NCBI GenBank assembly: GCA_018242505.1
Contig: JAFEBU010000067.1
Location: 24,454-88,453, forward strand
Reading direction: 5' to 3'
Source: Pseudomonadota bacterium
Lineage (GTDB): Bacteria > Pseudomonadota > Alphaproteobacteria > Reyranellales > Reyranellaceae
Length of the DNA: 64,000 nt
The notes beneath the pieces were generated by a model, which was not told the DNA's origin, did no database searches, and saw only the letters and a list, made by a program, of their open reading frames with translations. Each line of letters opens with the position of its first letter. Position 1 is the first letter of the stretch. Made by a program: the position numbers and the translations under genes. This document shows positions 51,539 through 60,019 of the stretch, in pieces.

Positions 51539-51928
51539 CTAACGCGAGGCGTACTTGAATTCAGGCAACGCCTTCAGCGCTTCCTTGGTGGCGCCCGGCA
51601 TCGTGAGCTTGTTGCCTTCGACCTTGAGCGCTGTGTAGGGCAGTGCGACCAATTTCGATCCGACGCCAAGGAAACCGCCAACCGAGAGTATGACAAAAGA
51701 CGCGGTGCCGTCGGTGCTCACGATCATGTCGTCGACCTTGCCGACCGTTTCGTGGGCATCGTTGATGACGGGCTCGCCGACGATCTTGCTGGTTCGATAA
51801 CCCTTGGCCACCTGGGTGACGTCGATCTTGGCCAGCTGGACTGTCTGCGTTGCGCCTTGGGCGTAGGCAGGACCACTTGTCAGGAGAGCGGCCGCGGCAA
51901 CGGCGGCAAGCGAGAGTACAAAGCGCAT
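51539..51928 (-). CDS. Secreted PRC-barrel domain protein
   Basis: A 129-residue protein with a signal peptide (MRFVLSLAAVAAAALLTSGP, cut near AYAQG) and one PRC-barrel domain: SKIVGEPVINDAHETVGKVD, DMIVSTDG, then SVGGFLGVGSKLVALPYTAL. PRC-barrel proteins bind RNA, photosynthetic reaction centres or envelope components; periplasmic versions are common in alphaproteobacteria and of unknown role. AAGGAG precedes ATG 51928. It diverges from a cytoplasmic PRC-barrel gene across 183 bp containing two GGAAGACCCGA repeats. Confidence 0.85.
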   Translation of the reverse strand: MRFVLSLAAVAAAALLTSGPAYAQGATQTVQLAKIDVTQVAKGYRTSKIVGEPVINDAHETVGKVDDMIVSTDGTASFVILSVGGFLGVGSKLVALPYTALKVEGNKLTMPGATKEALKALPEFKYASR

Positions 51929-52111
51929 GGAAGGCTCCTTTCCGGTGAACGGTTCGAAGAACGCGAGTGCCGTCAGCGACGTTGCGCGCAACTCGCCGTT
52001 CATCGTGGCGTTAAGTAAGCACGCGATCTCTCCAATCTCCTGGAAGACCCGACGTTCTCCCGGAAGACCCGATTCTTCATTTCCTCGAAAAACCAGAGCA
52101 CGGAGGCGACG

Positions 52112-52477
52112 ATGACTGACGTCACCAAGATCACGAGCGGCTCGTTGATCGGCGCGGACAAGGTGAACGGCACCAGTGTCTACAATGGCGCCGGCGAAAA
52201 GCTCGGCACGGTGGACGATATCATGCTCGACAAGAAAAGCGGCCGGGTGATCTATGCCGTGATGTCGTTCGGCGGCTTTCTCGGAATGGGCGAGAAGCAG
52301 CATCCCTTGCCGTGGTCCTCGTTGACGTATGACGAGAACAAGAGCGGCTTCGTGGTCGACCTCGACAAGAAGAAGCTGCAAAGTGCGCCGACAATCGAGG
52401 ACTACGAGGTCTTCGAATGGACGCCGGATTACGGCCGCACCGTCGACAAGTACTACGGTGCCCCGACCTACTGGTGA
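52112..52477 (+). CDS. PRC-barrel domain protein, cytoplasmic
   Basis: A 121-residue protein with a single PRC-barrel domain and no signal peptide: VNGTSVYNGAGEKLGTVDDI, then VIYAVMSFGGFLGMGEKQH and PLPWSSLTYDENKSGFVV. The tail EDYEVFEWTPDYGRTVDKYYG is aromatic-rich. It is a paralogue of the secreted protein encoded divergently. GGAGG precedes ATG 52112. Stress-related roles have been proposed for such proteins; nothing here decides it. Confidence 0.87.
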   Translation: MTDVTKITSGSLIGADKVNGTSVYNGAGEKLGTVDDIMLDKKSGRVIYAVMSFGGFLGMGEKQHPLPWSSLTYDENKSGFVVDLDKKKLQSAPTIEDYEVFEWTPDYGRTVDKYYGAPTYW

Positions 52478-52482
52478 GGGCC

Positions 52483-52530
52483 GCTCGGCGGGCCACTTCT
52501 CCCGTCGCTCGGCTGGCTACTTCTCCCCCA
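52483..52530. repeat. 24-bp tandem duplication spanning a stop codon
   Basis: Copies at 52483-52506 and 52507-52530 share GCTCGGC-K-GGC-Y-ACTTCTCCC. The second contains the TAG stop of the minus-strand gene at 52517-53065; the first has TGG at the same place, so it looks like a duplicated gene end. Confidence 0.8.
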
Positions 52531-53065
52531 GCTGCGCGTTGATCCAGTCCTGCACCGGGTCGGCGTCGAGGAAGCGATAGGCGATGCGGCGCAGCTTCTC
52601 GTCGGCGACGTTGCCGACCACGACCGCCACCACGAGATCGCAGCGATAGGCGACAGCGATCGCTTCGGCGAGTTGTGTCGGTCCGCGCGACCGCAGCTTG
52701 TAAAGCCGGCTGCGGCCCAGAAGGTCGGTCACCTGAACGCGCCGGCCAGATCCAAGCGGTGTGAACAGCGGATCCACGAGGTCGATATCGGTGACTCGGT
52801 CGACTTCCGAATCCTCGACCACGCCGGTGTCGCAGTTGCCGCAGAAGCCCAGCTTCGGCCGCACATAGAGCTCGAGACCGTGGCCGCGCCAGGCCTGGCC
52901 TTCGTTCCAGCCATCTTGCGGGAAGGGCCAGGTGATTCGATGCCAGCCGTCATATTCCCAGGGCCTGTGCGCCACATCCCAGCGCACGTACGTAGAGAAG
53001 GCCGCCGTGGCGAGCAGGAATACGGCGGCGAGAGAGGCGTAGACGATTGTGCGCCGGCTCAGCAT
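52517..53065 (-). CDS. Membrane-anchored hypothetical protein
   Basis: A 182-residue protein with an N-terminal TM or signal-anchor (MLSRRTIVYASLAAVFLLAT) and a periplasmic domain. The front of the mature part is Trp-rich (HRPWEYDGWHRITWPFPQDG) and has a possible CxxC-like pair (FCGNCDTGVV). The rest (LLGRSRLYKLRSRGPTQLAE, VAYRCDLVVAVVVG) is alpha-beta in pattern. I do not recognise the family. Its 3' end carries a 24-bp tandem duplication shared with the intergenic gap. Confidence 0.7.
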   Translation of the reverse strand: MLSRRTIVYASLAAVFLLATAAFSTYVRWDVAHRPWEYDGWHRITWPFPQDGWNEGQAWRGHGLELYVRPKLGFCGNCDTGVVEDSEVDRVTDIDLVDPLFTPLGSGRRVQVTDLLGRSRLYKLRSRGPTQLAEAIAVAYRCDLVVAVVVGNVADEKLRRIAYRFLDADPVQDWINAQLGEK

Positions 53066-53184
53066 CGCTCACTTCGATCCGGCCACGACAAGCCGCATCA
53101 TGGGATGTCCTCCGATGCCGCAAGACTATTACAGCGTCCGGCGCCGGCAACCCTGCGCCGTGGTGCCGCCTCCATCGCTGCCCT

Positions 53185-54438
53185 TCACTGCGGCGGCGGT
53201 GAAGGCGGTGATGGAGGCGTAGGGCGCAGCGTCGTCACGGCGTTATCCCGCCCCTTGTCGGCGGGCAGAGGTCGGGATGGGCGGCCGCGGCCCGCCATCG
53301 CAGGCCGCAGGTGCTCGATGGCCAGCGCGGGCACCGCGAGCAACGCGATACCCGCGAGGGCGATCAGTGTCTTTGTCGCTTCGTTGAACGGTCCCCAGTC
53401 GTGATCGACCGCTTTCAGGAGGTAGATCATGATCACATGCCAGGCATAGACCTGCAGCGAATGCCGGCCCAGCAGGCGCAGGAAGGAGAGGTCGAACAGG
53501 CCGCCCAGGAACTGGCCGAGCCGACGCAGCGGAGCGCTGTCGGTTGTCGGGCCGACGCGGATGATCCAGGTCACGGCATACGCTGCGGCCGCGAAGTTCA
53601 GCAAATAGACGAGGCTGAACTCACCGCGGTTGGCGAGGACATGGAAACGGGTGGCGATCGGCTCGGGCAGGACGAAGTGATTCGACCACACCCGCCAGAC
53701 CGCGAAGAAAAGCAGCAGCGCGGTTGCAATGAGGACCGGCTCCGGCCGGTCGCGGCGGAACAGCCGATCCCAGTCGATCCGGCCCTGGGCCATGGTGACG
53801 CCGATCATCAGCCCGACCATGAAGACGAGTTGCCAGGCCAGCACGTTGAAGTAGGCCCGCAAGGGCAGGACGCGATCGATCGCGGCGGCGATCGGCAGGT
53901 GCGCGCCAAGCTGGACGGCGAGCCAGAGGGTACCGCAGCCTGCCGCAAGCCACGCCCAGCGGCCGCGCAGGCAAAGCCAGAGCAGGGGTGGCGTCACCAG
54001 GAGATAGGCGATGTATTGCGGCAGGATATCGAGGTGGTCGGGCTGGTAGAGCAGCAGCGCCGAGTCCGCCACCAGCCGCTTTCGGCTGAACTGAAGATCG
54101 CCCAGCCAGTGATGCCAATAAAGCTGCGAGCCGGGCAGCACGTCGCGCAGCACGAGGATGATCAGGACGCAGCCCAGTGCGTAAGCATAGATCTCGGCGG
54201 CGCGGTTCCAGACGGCGCCGGCCGCGGGACCGAAGCCATGACGGATCATGCGCCGGCCATGGATGAGGCCTGCGAGCAAGCCGGACAGGAAGACGAAGCC
54301 CTGGGCGCCTTCGACGAAGCTCAGTTCGTCATGATTGATCTTCACCAGCAGATAGTCGCCGGTGAAGGTCAAATGATTGAGGAACATGAAGACGAGGAAA
54401 TATCCGCGCAGTCCGTCGAGGATCGTCAAGCGGCCCAT
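53185..54438 (-). CDS. OpgC-family membrane acyltransferase
   Basis: A 417-residue polytopic membrane protein of the OpgC group (acyltransferase-3-like), which succinylates periplasmic beta-glucans. Family marks: MGRLTILDGLRGYFLVFMF with the catalytic-site-like LDGLRG, FVEGAQGFVFLSGLLAGLIH, and about ten TM helices such as LVFMVGLMIGVTM and LQVYAWHVIMIYLLKAV. The C-terminus is Pro-rich and cytoplasmic. ATG 54438 is preceded by GAGGGAG. No opgG/opgH or cyclic-glucan synthase gene lies in the window. Confidence 0.88.
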   Translation of the reverse strand: MGRLTILDGLRGYFLVFMFLNHLTFTGDYLLVKINHDELSFVEGAQGFVFLSGLLAGLIHGRRMIRHGFGPAAGAVWNRAAEIYAYALGCVLIILVLRDVLPGSQLYWHHWLGDLQFSRKRLVADSALLLYQPDHLDILPQYIAYLLVTPPLLWLCLRGRWAWLAAGCGTLWLAVQLGAHLPIAAAIDRVLPLRAYFNVLAWQLVFMVGLMIGVTMAQGRIDWDRLFRRDRPEPVLIATALLLFFAVWRVWSNHFVLPEPIATRFHVLANRGEFSLVYLLNFAAAAYAVTWIIRVGPTTDSAPLRRLGQFLGGLFDLSFLRLLGRHSLQVYAWHVIMIYLLKAVDHDWGPFNEATKTLIALAGIALLAVPALAIEHLRPAMAGRGRPSRPLPADKGRDNAVTTLRPTPPSPPSPPPQ

Positions 54439-54642
54439 GAGCAAACTCCCTCACGCCGGGCAGGACGTCCTGCGCAACCGAAACCACTTCGCCGCCAAGA
54501 CAAGATATGCGCCCTCGATGCCCGGATACGACCCGGCTACGCAGCAGAGGAACGCCCTATCCCCCTTCGGGTTCAGCGGTGCCGCTTCAACTTTCCGTGC
54601 TTCACACGGCGCGCACCCTTCAAACGGCCACTCCTCTGCGAG

Positions 54643-56064
54643 TCAGATCTGGTGCGCCATCGGCGGGGCCGGGATGGGGCGCACGCGCTCGTAGGCGGCC
54701 GCGGCGCGCATCGCCAGCGCGTCCTTGTAGTGGGCGGCGACGATCTGCAGGCCGATCGGCAGGCCGTCGCGATCGAGGCCGCAGGGGATGGTCGCCGCCG
54801 GCTGGCGTGTGAGGTTGAAAGTGAGGGTGAACGGCGTCCAGCCGATATCGACGCCGTCGCCGCCCCAGGCTCCATTCTCGTTCACCGCGAAGGCGGCCAT
54901 CGGCATGGTGGGCGTCAGCAGCAGGTCGTACTTGGCCAGGAACTGGCTCAGGATCACTGCGATCTGCTGACGTTGGTTGATCGCGGTCACCACCGTCTCC
55001 TGGCCGAGATCGGCGCCGACCTCGGCCGCCTTCAGGAGGCCGGGATCCATGAGGGCGCGCTTCTCCGCGCTGAAGTTCTTCACCAGAACTGCGACATTGG
55101 ATTGCCAGTGCGCGTTCAGGATGCGGCGCGGGTCGAGCCCCATCAGGTCGGGCGAATCCTCGACGACCTTGGCGCCCAGCGTCCTGAACACCTTGGCCGC
55201 GGCCTCGACCGCCACTGCAACGTCGCGATCGATCTTTTCTTTCTCGACGAAGCCGAGATTTGGGGAATAGGCGATGCGAAGGCCCTTCACGCCCTTGTCG
55301 AGGCCCTTGAGGTAATCCTCCTCGTCATCGGGCCGCGCATAGGGGTCGCGCGCGTCGTAGCGGGCGATGACGTTCATCATCATTGCCGCATCCTTCACGG
55401 TGCGCGTCATGGGGCCGATATGCGACAGCGTGCCCTGGGACGAGGCGGGCCAGAGCGGCACGCGACCTTGCGTCGGCTTCAGTCCGAAGAGGCCGCTGAA
55501 CGAGCAGGGGATGCGCACCGAGCCCGCCCCGTCGGTGCCGATCGCAAGGTTGCCCATGCCGACCGCTTCGGCCGCCACGCCGCCGCCCGACGAGCCGCCG
55601 CTGGTGCGGCCGATCTTCCACGGGTTGTGCGTGGCGCCGAACAGCGCCGAGTCGGTCACGCCTTTCCAGCCATATTCCGGCGACGTCGTCTTGCCGAGGA
55701 GGACTGTGCCCGCCTCGCGCAGGCGCTGCGCAACCGGCGCATCGACGGTCCATGGGCCCTCGGGGTCGGTGGCAAGGCTTCCCATGCGCGTGGGCATGCC
55801 CTTGGTCAGCACCATGTCCTTGATGGTGATCGGCACGCCGTCGATATCGGACAGCCGCTTGCCGCCCTTCTTCCAGCGCTTTTCGGAGGCGCGTGCAGCG
55901 CGCATCGCCATGTCGGGATCGAGGTGCTGGAAGGCATTGAGCTGCGGGTTGAACGCCTCGATGCGGGCGATGGCCGCCTTGGTCGCCTCGACCGGTGAGG
56001 CCTTGCGCGCCTTGTAGAGTTTCACGAGCTGGTGGGCGGGCATCATCGCAAGGTCGGCACTCAT
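54643..56064 (-). CDS. Amidase (amidase signature family), copy 1
   Basis: A 473-residue hydrolase with the Ser-cisSer-Lys triad: Lys82 (PITIKDM), cis-Ser158 (RTSGGSSGGG) and nucleophile Ser182 (GTDGAGSVRIPCSF). No transamidosome partners (gatB, gatC) are nearby, so it is a free amidase acting on small amides, nitrile products or similar. Its ATG overlaps the stop of amidase copy 2 (ATGA). It is related to copy 2 but clearly divergent. Confidence 0.93.
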   Translation of the reverse strand: MSADLAMMPAHQLVKLYKARKASPVEATKAAIARIEAFNPQLNAFQHLDPDMAMRAARASEKRWKKGGKRLSDIDGVPITIKDMVLTKGMPTRMGSLATDPEGPWTVDAPVAQRLREAGTVLLGKTTSPEYGWKGVTDSALFGATHNPWKIGRTSGGSSGGGVAAEAVGMGNLAIGTDGAGSVRIPCSFSGLFGLKPTQGRVPLWPASSQGTLSHIGPMTRTVKDAAMMMNVIARYDARDPYARPDDEEDYLKGLDKGVKGLRIAYSPNLGFVEKEKIDRDVAVAVEAAAKVFRTLGAKVVEDSPDLMGLDPRRILNAHWQSNVAVLVKNFSAEKRALMDPGLLKAAEVGADLGQETVVTAINQRQQIAVILSQFLAKYDLLLTPTMPMAAFAVNENGAWGGDGVDIGWTPFTLTFNLTRQPAATIPCGLDRDGLPIGLQIVAAHYKDALAMRAAAAYERVRPIPAPPMAHQI

Positions 56065-57473
56065 TTGACAGTCTCCGGCAGGACGGGAAATTCGAGGGGA
56101 TCGGCTTCGGCGTAGCGGGCGGCAGCGCGCAGGACCTGCGCGTCCTTGTAATGTCCGGCCACGATCTGAAGGCCGATCGGCAGGCCGTCGCGGCTACGCC
56201 CGCACGGCACGCTGATCGCGGGATGGCGCGAGAGGTTGAACTGGAAGGTGTAGGGCGACCACTGGTGGTTCGGCTTGCCGTCCGCACCCAGGGGAGCGTT
56301 TTGCCCGGCCTCGAACGGCTGCACCGCGAGCGTCGGAGTCAGCAGCAGGTCGTATTTCGTGAAAAAGCCGTTCCAGGCGATCGTCATGTCGCGGCGCACG
56401 ACCTGTGCGTTGACCAGGTCCTGCAGCGTGAACTTGCGCCCGTTCTCCGCCCCTGCCATCAGGCTCTCGTCGAACTCACGATGGCGCTGTTCGGGATAGA
56501 GCTGCAGCAGGCGCTGCAAGGCGCTCAGCCAGTGCACCACGAAGGCGCGACCGGTCTCTCGATAGTTGGTGGGCGCCATCACCTCTTCGACGATGCAGCC
56601 CATCTTTTCGAAGCGCTTGGCGGCCTTGGTGACGAGGGCCGCCACTTCGATATCGAGCGGGTGATCGCCCATGCGCAGGACGAAGGCGATCCTGGGCTTC
56701 TTGAGCTTGCCCTTCAGCGCTTCCACATAGTCGACGCCGTCCGGCGGCAGGCTCCAGCCGTCCAGCGGGTCGGGCCTGGCGATCACGTTCATCATCAACG
56801 CCGCGTCGAGGGCTGTGCGGCACATTGGGCCCGTATTGGAAAGCTCGCCCGTGAGCGACGGCGGCCAGGCGGCAACGCGGCCGAAGGTGGCCTTGAGCCC
56901 GACCAGGCCGGTGAAGCTCGAGGGCAGGCGAACCGAACCGCCGCCGTCGGTGCCGATCGCGATCGGCCCGAAGCCGGCCGCGACCGCGGCGCCGGCGCCG
57001 CCCGACGATCCTCCCGGCGTGCGCGTCACATCCCATGGATTGCGGGTGATGCCGTGCAGGGGCGAATCGGTCACGCCCTTGTGGCCGTATTCCGAACTGG
57101 TGCTTTGTGCGAAGAGGATCGCGCCTGATTCGCGCAGCCGTGCCACCGCCGGCGCATCCGCCTCGGCCGGCGTCGTGTCGGTGAGCTTGCTGCCCATCCG
57201 CACCGGCCAGCCCTTCACCCGCACCAGTTCCTTGACCGATACCGGCACGCCATCGAGGGCCGACAGTGGCTTGCCCTTCTTCCAGCGCCGCTCCGATGCC
57301 TTTGCCGCCGTGAGCGCCGGTTCGGCATCGACGAGACAGAGTGCATTGAGGTGCGGATTGACGGACTCGACACGCCTCAGCACGGCCTTCATGGCCTCGA
57401 CAGGCGAGGCCTTGCCCTTGGCATAGAGCTTGCCGAGCTGGGCGGCGCTTGCCTGGGTGAGATCGATGGTCAC
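56061..57473 (-). CDS. Amidase (amidase signature family), copy 2
   Basis: A 470-residue paralogue with Lys81 (PVSVKEL), cis-Ser156 (RTPGGSSGGA) and Ser180 (GTDGGGSVRLPSSF). The start is GTG 57473, overlapping the stop of the TTC38-like gene (GTGA), while its own stop overlaps the start of copy 1. Two adjacent amidases with different pockets suggest a pathway for amide-containing compounds taken up from soil. Confidence 0.93.
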   Translation of the reverse strand: MTIDLTQASAAQLGKLYAKGKASPVEAMKAVLRRVESVNPHLNALCLVDAEPALTAAKASERRWKKGKPLSALDGVPVSVKELVRVKGWPVRMGSKLTDTTPAEADAPAVARLRESGAILFAQSTSSEYGHKGVTDSPLHGITRNPWDVTRTPGGSSGGAGAAVAAGFGPIAIGTDGGGSVRLPSSFTGLVGLKATFGRVAAWPPSLTGELSNTGPMCRTALDAALMMNVIARPDPLDGWSLPPDGVDYVEALKGKLKKPRIAFVLRMGDHPLDIEVAALVTKAAKRFEKMGCIVEEVMAPTNYRETGRAFVVHWLSALQRLLQLYPEQRHREFDESLMAGAENGRKFTLQDLVNAQVVRRDMTIAWNGFFTKYDLLLTPTLAVQPFEAGQNAPLGADGKPNHQWSPYTFQFNLSRHPAISVPCGRSRDGLPIGLQIVAGHYKDAQVLRAAARYAEADPLEFPVLPETVK

Positions 57474-58867
57474 GCGGCGGCTCCTTTGACGTTGCGATAT
57501 TGCCGCGCAAGCTGCTCGGCCTGGTACTCCGCAGCCATCGCCTGCTCGGTGCGGCCGAGCTTGCGATAGAGCGCGGCAAGCCCGCGCTTGGTTGCGGGGA
57601 TGGTGGGGCGCTCGCGCTCGTCGGCCTGCAGGATGGCGAGCGCGGCGTCGTTCCATCCCGAGCGCATCAACGCATCGAGATAGATCGTCCCGAACAGCGC
57701 CCGCTGGGCGATGCTGCCGCCGATCGTGGCGAGGTGCGGCATGGCTTGACCAAGCAGGCGCGCCGCTTCGGCATGGTCGCCCTTGGCATGGGCGGCCAGC
57801 CCATGCGCGGCCGGCACGGTGCAATCGGCCCAGGCCTCGCGCTCGAACGGCTTGGCGCTCTCGGCTCGATCCTCGAGGCTCGCCAGCATCTCGGTGACGG
57901 CGCTCCCTTCGCCGGCGCGCGCCAGCGCATAGAGATACTGCAAATCGAGAAAAGGCACGAAGTGATCGTGCAGACGGCCTTTCAGGTAAGACGCGACATC
58001 GGCCCAGCGCGAGCCGACGTCGACGCCGCGCAATTCGAGCCGCGCCAGCAGGGAGATTGCGTTGATCTGGTCCTCGCAGAATTCCTTCCACACGCCCCAG
58101 ACCCGCCGGTCGAACAGGGCGAGCGCTTCATCCGTACGGTCGAGATCGATCAGGAACAGCGCGAGATGCCACCAGTTGTGGGTGTACATGAAGGAGTTGC
58201 AGTCCTCCCACGTATCGGTCATCGAGCCCAGGAAGGCGATGCCCTCGACCAGCCGTCCGCGCGCTTCGAGACAGTGGGCCAGCGCATGATGGGACCAGGG
58301 GTCCTTGCGCTCCATCTCGATCGCATGGCGAGCATGCGCCTCGGCCTCGTCGAGACGATGACATTCCTCCAGGCCGAAGGCGCACATGCCCCAGACGAAA
58401 TGGTTCTCGCGATTGGCGGCGAGCAGCCGCTCGCCGATGCGCAACAGCGCCTTGGCATCGCCCTGGTTGAAGGCATGCAGCTGGCCGAGCTTGCCCGCCA
58501 GCAGGTCGCGCGGCCATTCGGTGACGATCTTCTCCTGGATCTCGAGGCTCTTGTCGGTGTCGCCGTCGAGCCAGGCTGCGGTCGCGGCAATCCAGGCCTT
58601 TTCGCGTGGGCCCGCCTCCTTCTCCAGGACCTGGGCTCGCGCCAGGTAGCGCGCGCCCAGCGCCCGGCCCTCCACCGAATTCATCGACAGCGCGAGATTG
58701 GCCGCCATCACCGGCAGCAGGGCGCAACGTTCCTCGCGGTCGGCCGCTTCCATGAAGCCCTGGAAGCGCTTGCCGAAGACCAGCCATTCCTCGCGCAGGA
58801 AATCCAGCGCCTCGATCGCCTTTGCATCGGCGCCACCGACCTCCAACCCCTGACCGTCCCGTGCCAC
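57470..58867 (-). CDS. TTC38-like tetratricopeptide repeat protein
   Basis: A 465-residue all-helical cytoplasmic protein of the tetratricopeptide-repeat 38 family: WGMCAFGLEECHRLDEAEAH, DPWSHHALAHCLEARGRLVE, MYTHNWWHLALFLIDLDRTD and similar repeats. The bacterial members are often encoded next to amidases, transporters or other catabolic genes; their function is unknown. GTG 58867 is chosen because homology begins at ARDGQGLEVGGADAKAIEAL and a G-rich site lies upstream; the frame is open a further 69 codons. It leads the operon with the two amidase genes. Confidence 0.85.
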   Translation of the reverse strand: MARDGQGLEVGGADAKAIEALDFLREEWLVFGKRFQGFMEAADREERCALLPVMAANLALSMNSVEGRALGARYLARAQVLEKEAGPREKAWIAATAAWLDGDTDKSLEIQEKIVTEWPRDLLAGKLGQLHAFNQGDAKALLRIGERLLAANRENHFVWGMCAFGLEECHRLDEAEAHARHAIEMERKDPWSHHALAHCLEARGRLVEGIAFLGSMTDTWEDCNSFMYTHNWWHLALFLIDLDRTDEALALFDRRVWGVWKEFCEDQINAISLLARLELRGVDVGSRWADVASYLKGRLHDHFVPFLDLQYLYALARAGEGSAVTEMLASLEDRAESAKPFEREAWADCTVPAAHGLAAHAKGDHAEAARLLGQAMPHLATIGGSIAQRALFGTIYLDALMRSGWNDAALAILQADERERPTIPATKRGLAALYRKLGRTEQAMAAEYQAEQLARQYRNVKGAAA

Positions 58868-58969
58868 GCGACCCCCTTCTTCGGGGCGACTTTTGCATGG
58901 TTGGGCGGGGAGGGCAAAACGTTGCATCGGCGGAGAACGCTGTTCCGCGCGCCGGATTTGCGACTCGGA

Positions 58970-59352
58970 GTGGGGCAGCGCTTCGGCGCGCCACCGAGAA
59001 CGCGATGGAGCATCCCGCGTCTCGGGCGCCGATGTGGCTGTTGCCGTCGAAGGCGAGCTGCTTCGGCGCGGCATGCGCCGGCACGCACACCCAGTGGCTG
59101 TTGATCATCGCGCACCAGGTGCCATCCCCGGTGGGATAGGCGCGGGTCGGACGGCAAATCGCCGAAGCGGCCGTCAGCCGCGCCGTTGCGACAGGAATAG
59201 TCTGTGCCGGGCTGCTTAAGGTCCTTGTACCGGTCGTGGTTTTCGGGATGGCCTTGGCCATGGGAGCCGTCTTGCGCCGAAGCTGCCACGGAGAGAGTGA
59301 AGAGGAGTGCGACAGGGAACAACAGGCTGGCGGCGAAAGAGCGTGTAACGAT
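58970..59352 (-). pseudogene. Frameshifted paralogue of the small secreted protein at 59522
   Basis: A signal peptide (SFAASLLFPVALLFTLSVAA) and the start of the mature domain (HPENHDRYKDLKQPGTDYSC) are in one frame; after one extra base in an A-run (59156-59158 on the plus strand) the rest reads CRPTRAYPTGDGTWCAM and FDGNSHIGARDAGC in another. The intact neighbour has the same segments in one frame. No good start codon stands at the expected place (ATC where ATG would be) and the second frame has no stop at the family's usual end. Confidence 0.8.
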
Positions 59353-59384
59353 CCCTCTTTGCGCACCATCGGTCGAGCCGGTCA

Positions 59385-59446
59385 CGTATTCGCAGCGACA
59401 CGCTCCAGTCGCGTATTCGTAACGACACACGTATTCGTAACGACAC
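59385..59446. repeat. 17-bp unit in three copies
   Basis: CGTATTCGYARCGACAC occurs at 59385-59401, 59412-59428 and 59430-59446. The cluster lies upstream of the frameshifted secreted-protein copy and could be an array of binding sites or another local expansion. Confidence 0.8.
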
Positions 59447-59521
59447 GCCACGGCGCTCGACTGGATCCGTCTCGTCAATGCTGGTTCAAGCCGCAGCTAG
59501 CTCACATCGCGGTGGATATCG

Positions 59522-59986
59522 TCAGCTCTTCGGCACACCGCCGATGAAACAGAAGATCATGCCGCTCTTTCCGGCGCAGATATGCGAATTGCCATCTGGC
59601 GCCATCCTCTCGAGCACGACGCCGGGCGGCACGGTTTGCCAATGGCCATCGACCAATGCGCGCCACGTTCCGTCGCTCGTCTTGTAGGCGCGGGTCGGCC
59701 GGCAGTCGCCGTGCGTGACGTCGCCGCTGCAGCAGGAATAGCCGGTTCCGGGCTGCTTGAGGGTCTTGTACCAATCGTGGTTCTCGGCATGACCATGCCC
59801 CCACTGACCATCAATCGTCGTGCCATCGGACAACCCGCCATTGTGTGCGTGGTCCGATATGTCTTGGGCCGTTGCCGGAAGCGCAAGCACCGAGGTGAGC
59901 ACGATGGAGAGAGGCACGATGGAGAGAGGCACGATGGAGAGAGGCACGATGGAGAGAGGCACGATGGAGAGAGGAAGGACGCGCAT
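59522..59986 (-). CDS. Small secreted Cys-containing protein with an expanded signal peptide
   Basis: A 154-residue protein of a small secreted family frequent in alphaproteobacteria: HDWYKTLKQPGTGYSCCSGD, DCRPTRAYKTSDGTWRALVD and PDGNSHICAGKSGMIFCF, with several cysteines likely paired in the periplasm. The N-terminus contains PLSIV five times in a row, encoded by a perfect 15-bp tandem repeat (59901-59975), making the hydrophobic core of the signal peptide unusually long. ATG 59986 is chosen with GGAGG upstream; a TTG at 59995 is poorly placed. Function unknown. Confidence 0.75.
   Translation of the reverse strand: MRVLPLSIVPLSIVPLSIVPLSIVPLSIVLTSVLALPATAQDISDHAHNGGLSDGTTIDGQWGHGHAENHDWYKTLKQPGTGYSCCSGDVTHGDCRPTRAYKTSDGTWRALVDGHWQTVPPGVVLERMAPDGNSHICAGKSGMIFCFIGGVPKS
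59901..59975. repeat. 15-bp unit in five tandem copies (signal peptide)
   Basis: ACGATGGAGAGAGGC repeats five times, the last with one changed base. Because the unit is 15 bp, copy-number change keeps the frame and only lengthens or shortens the PLSIV tract of the secreted protein. Confidence 0.92.
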
Positions 59987-60019
59987 GAGGGACAAACCTC
60001 CTCAGGCGCTTCAACGTAC

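Noticed and set aside
53311..55998. 895-codon plus-strand frame
   Set aside because: Antisense to the OpgC and amidase genes. Composition is typical of the complement of GC-rich coding DNA and nothing is recognisable.
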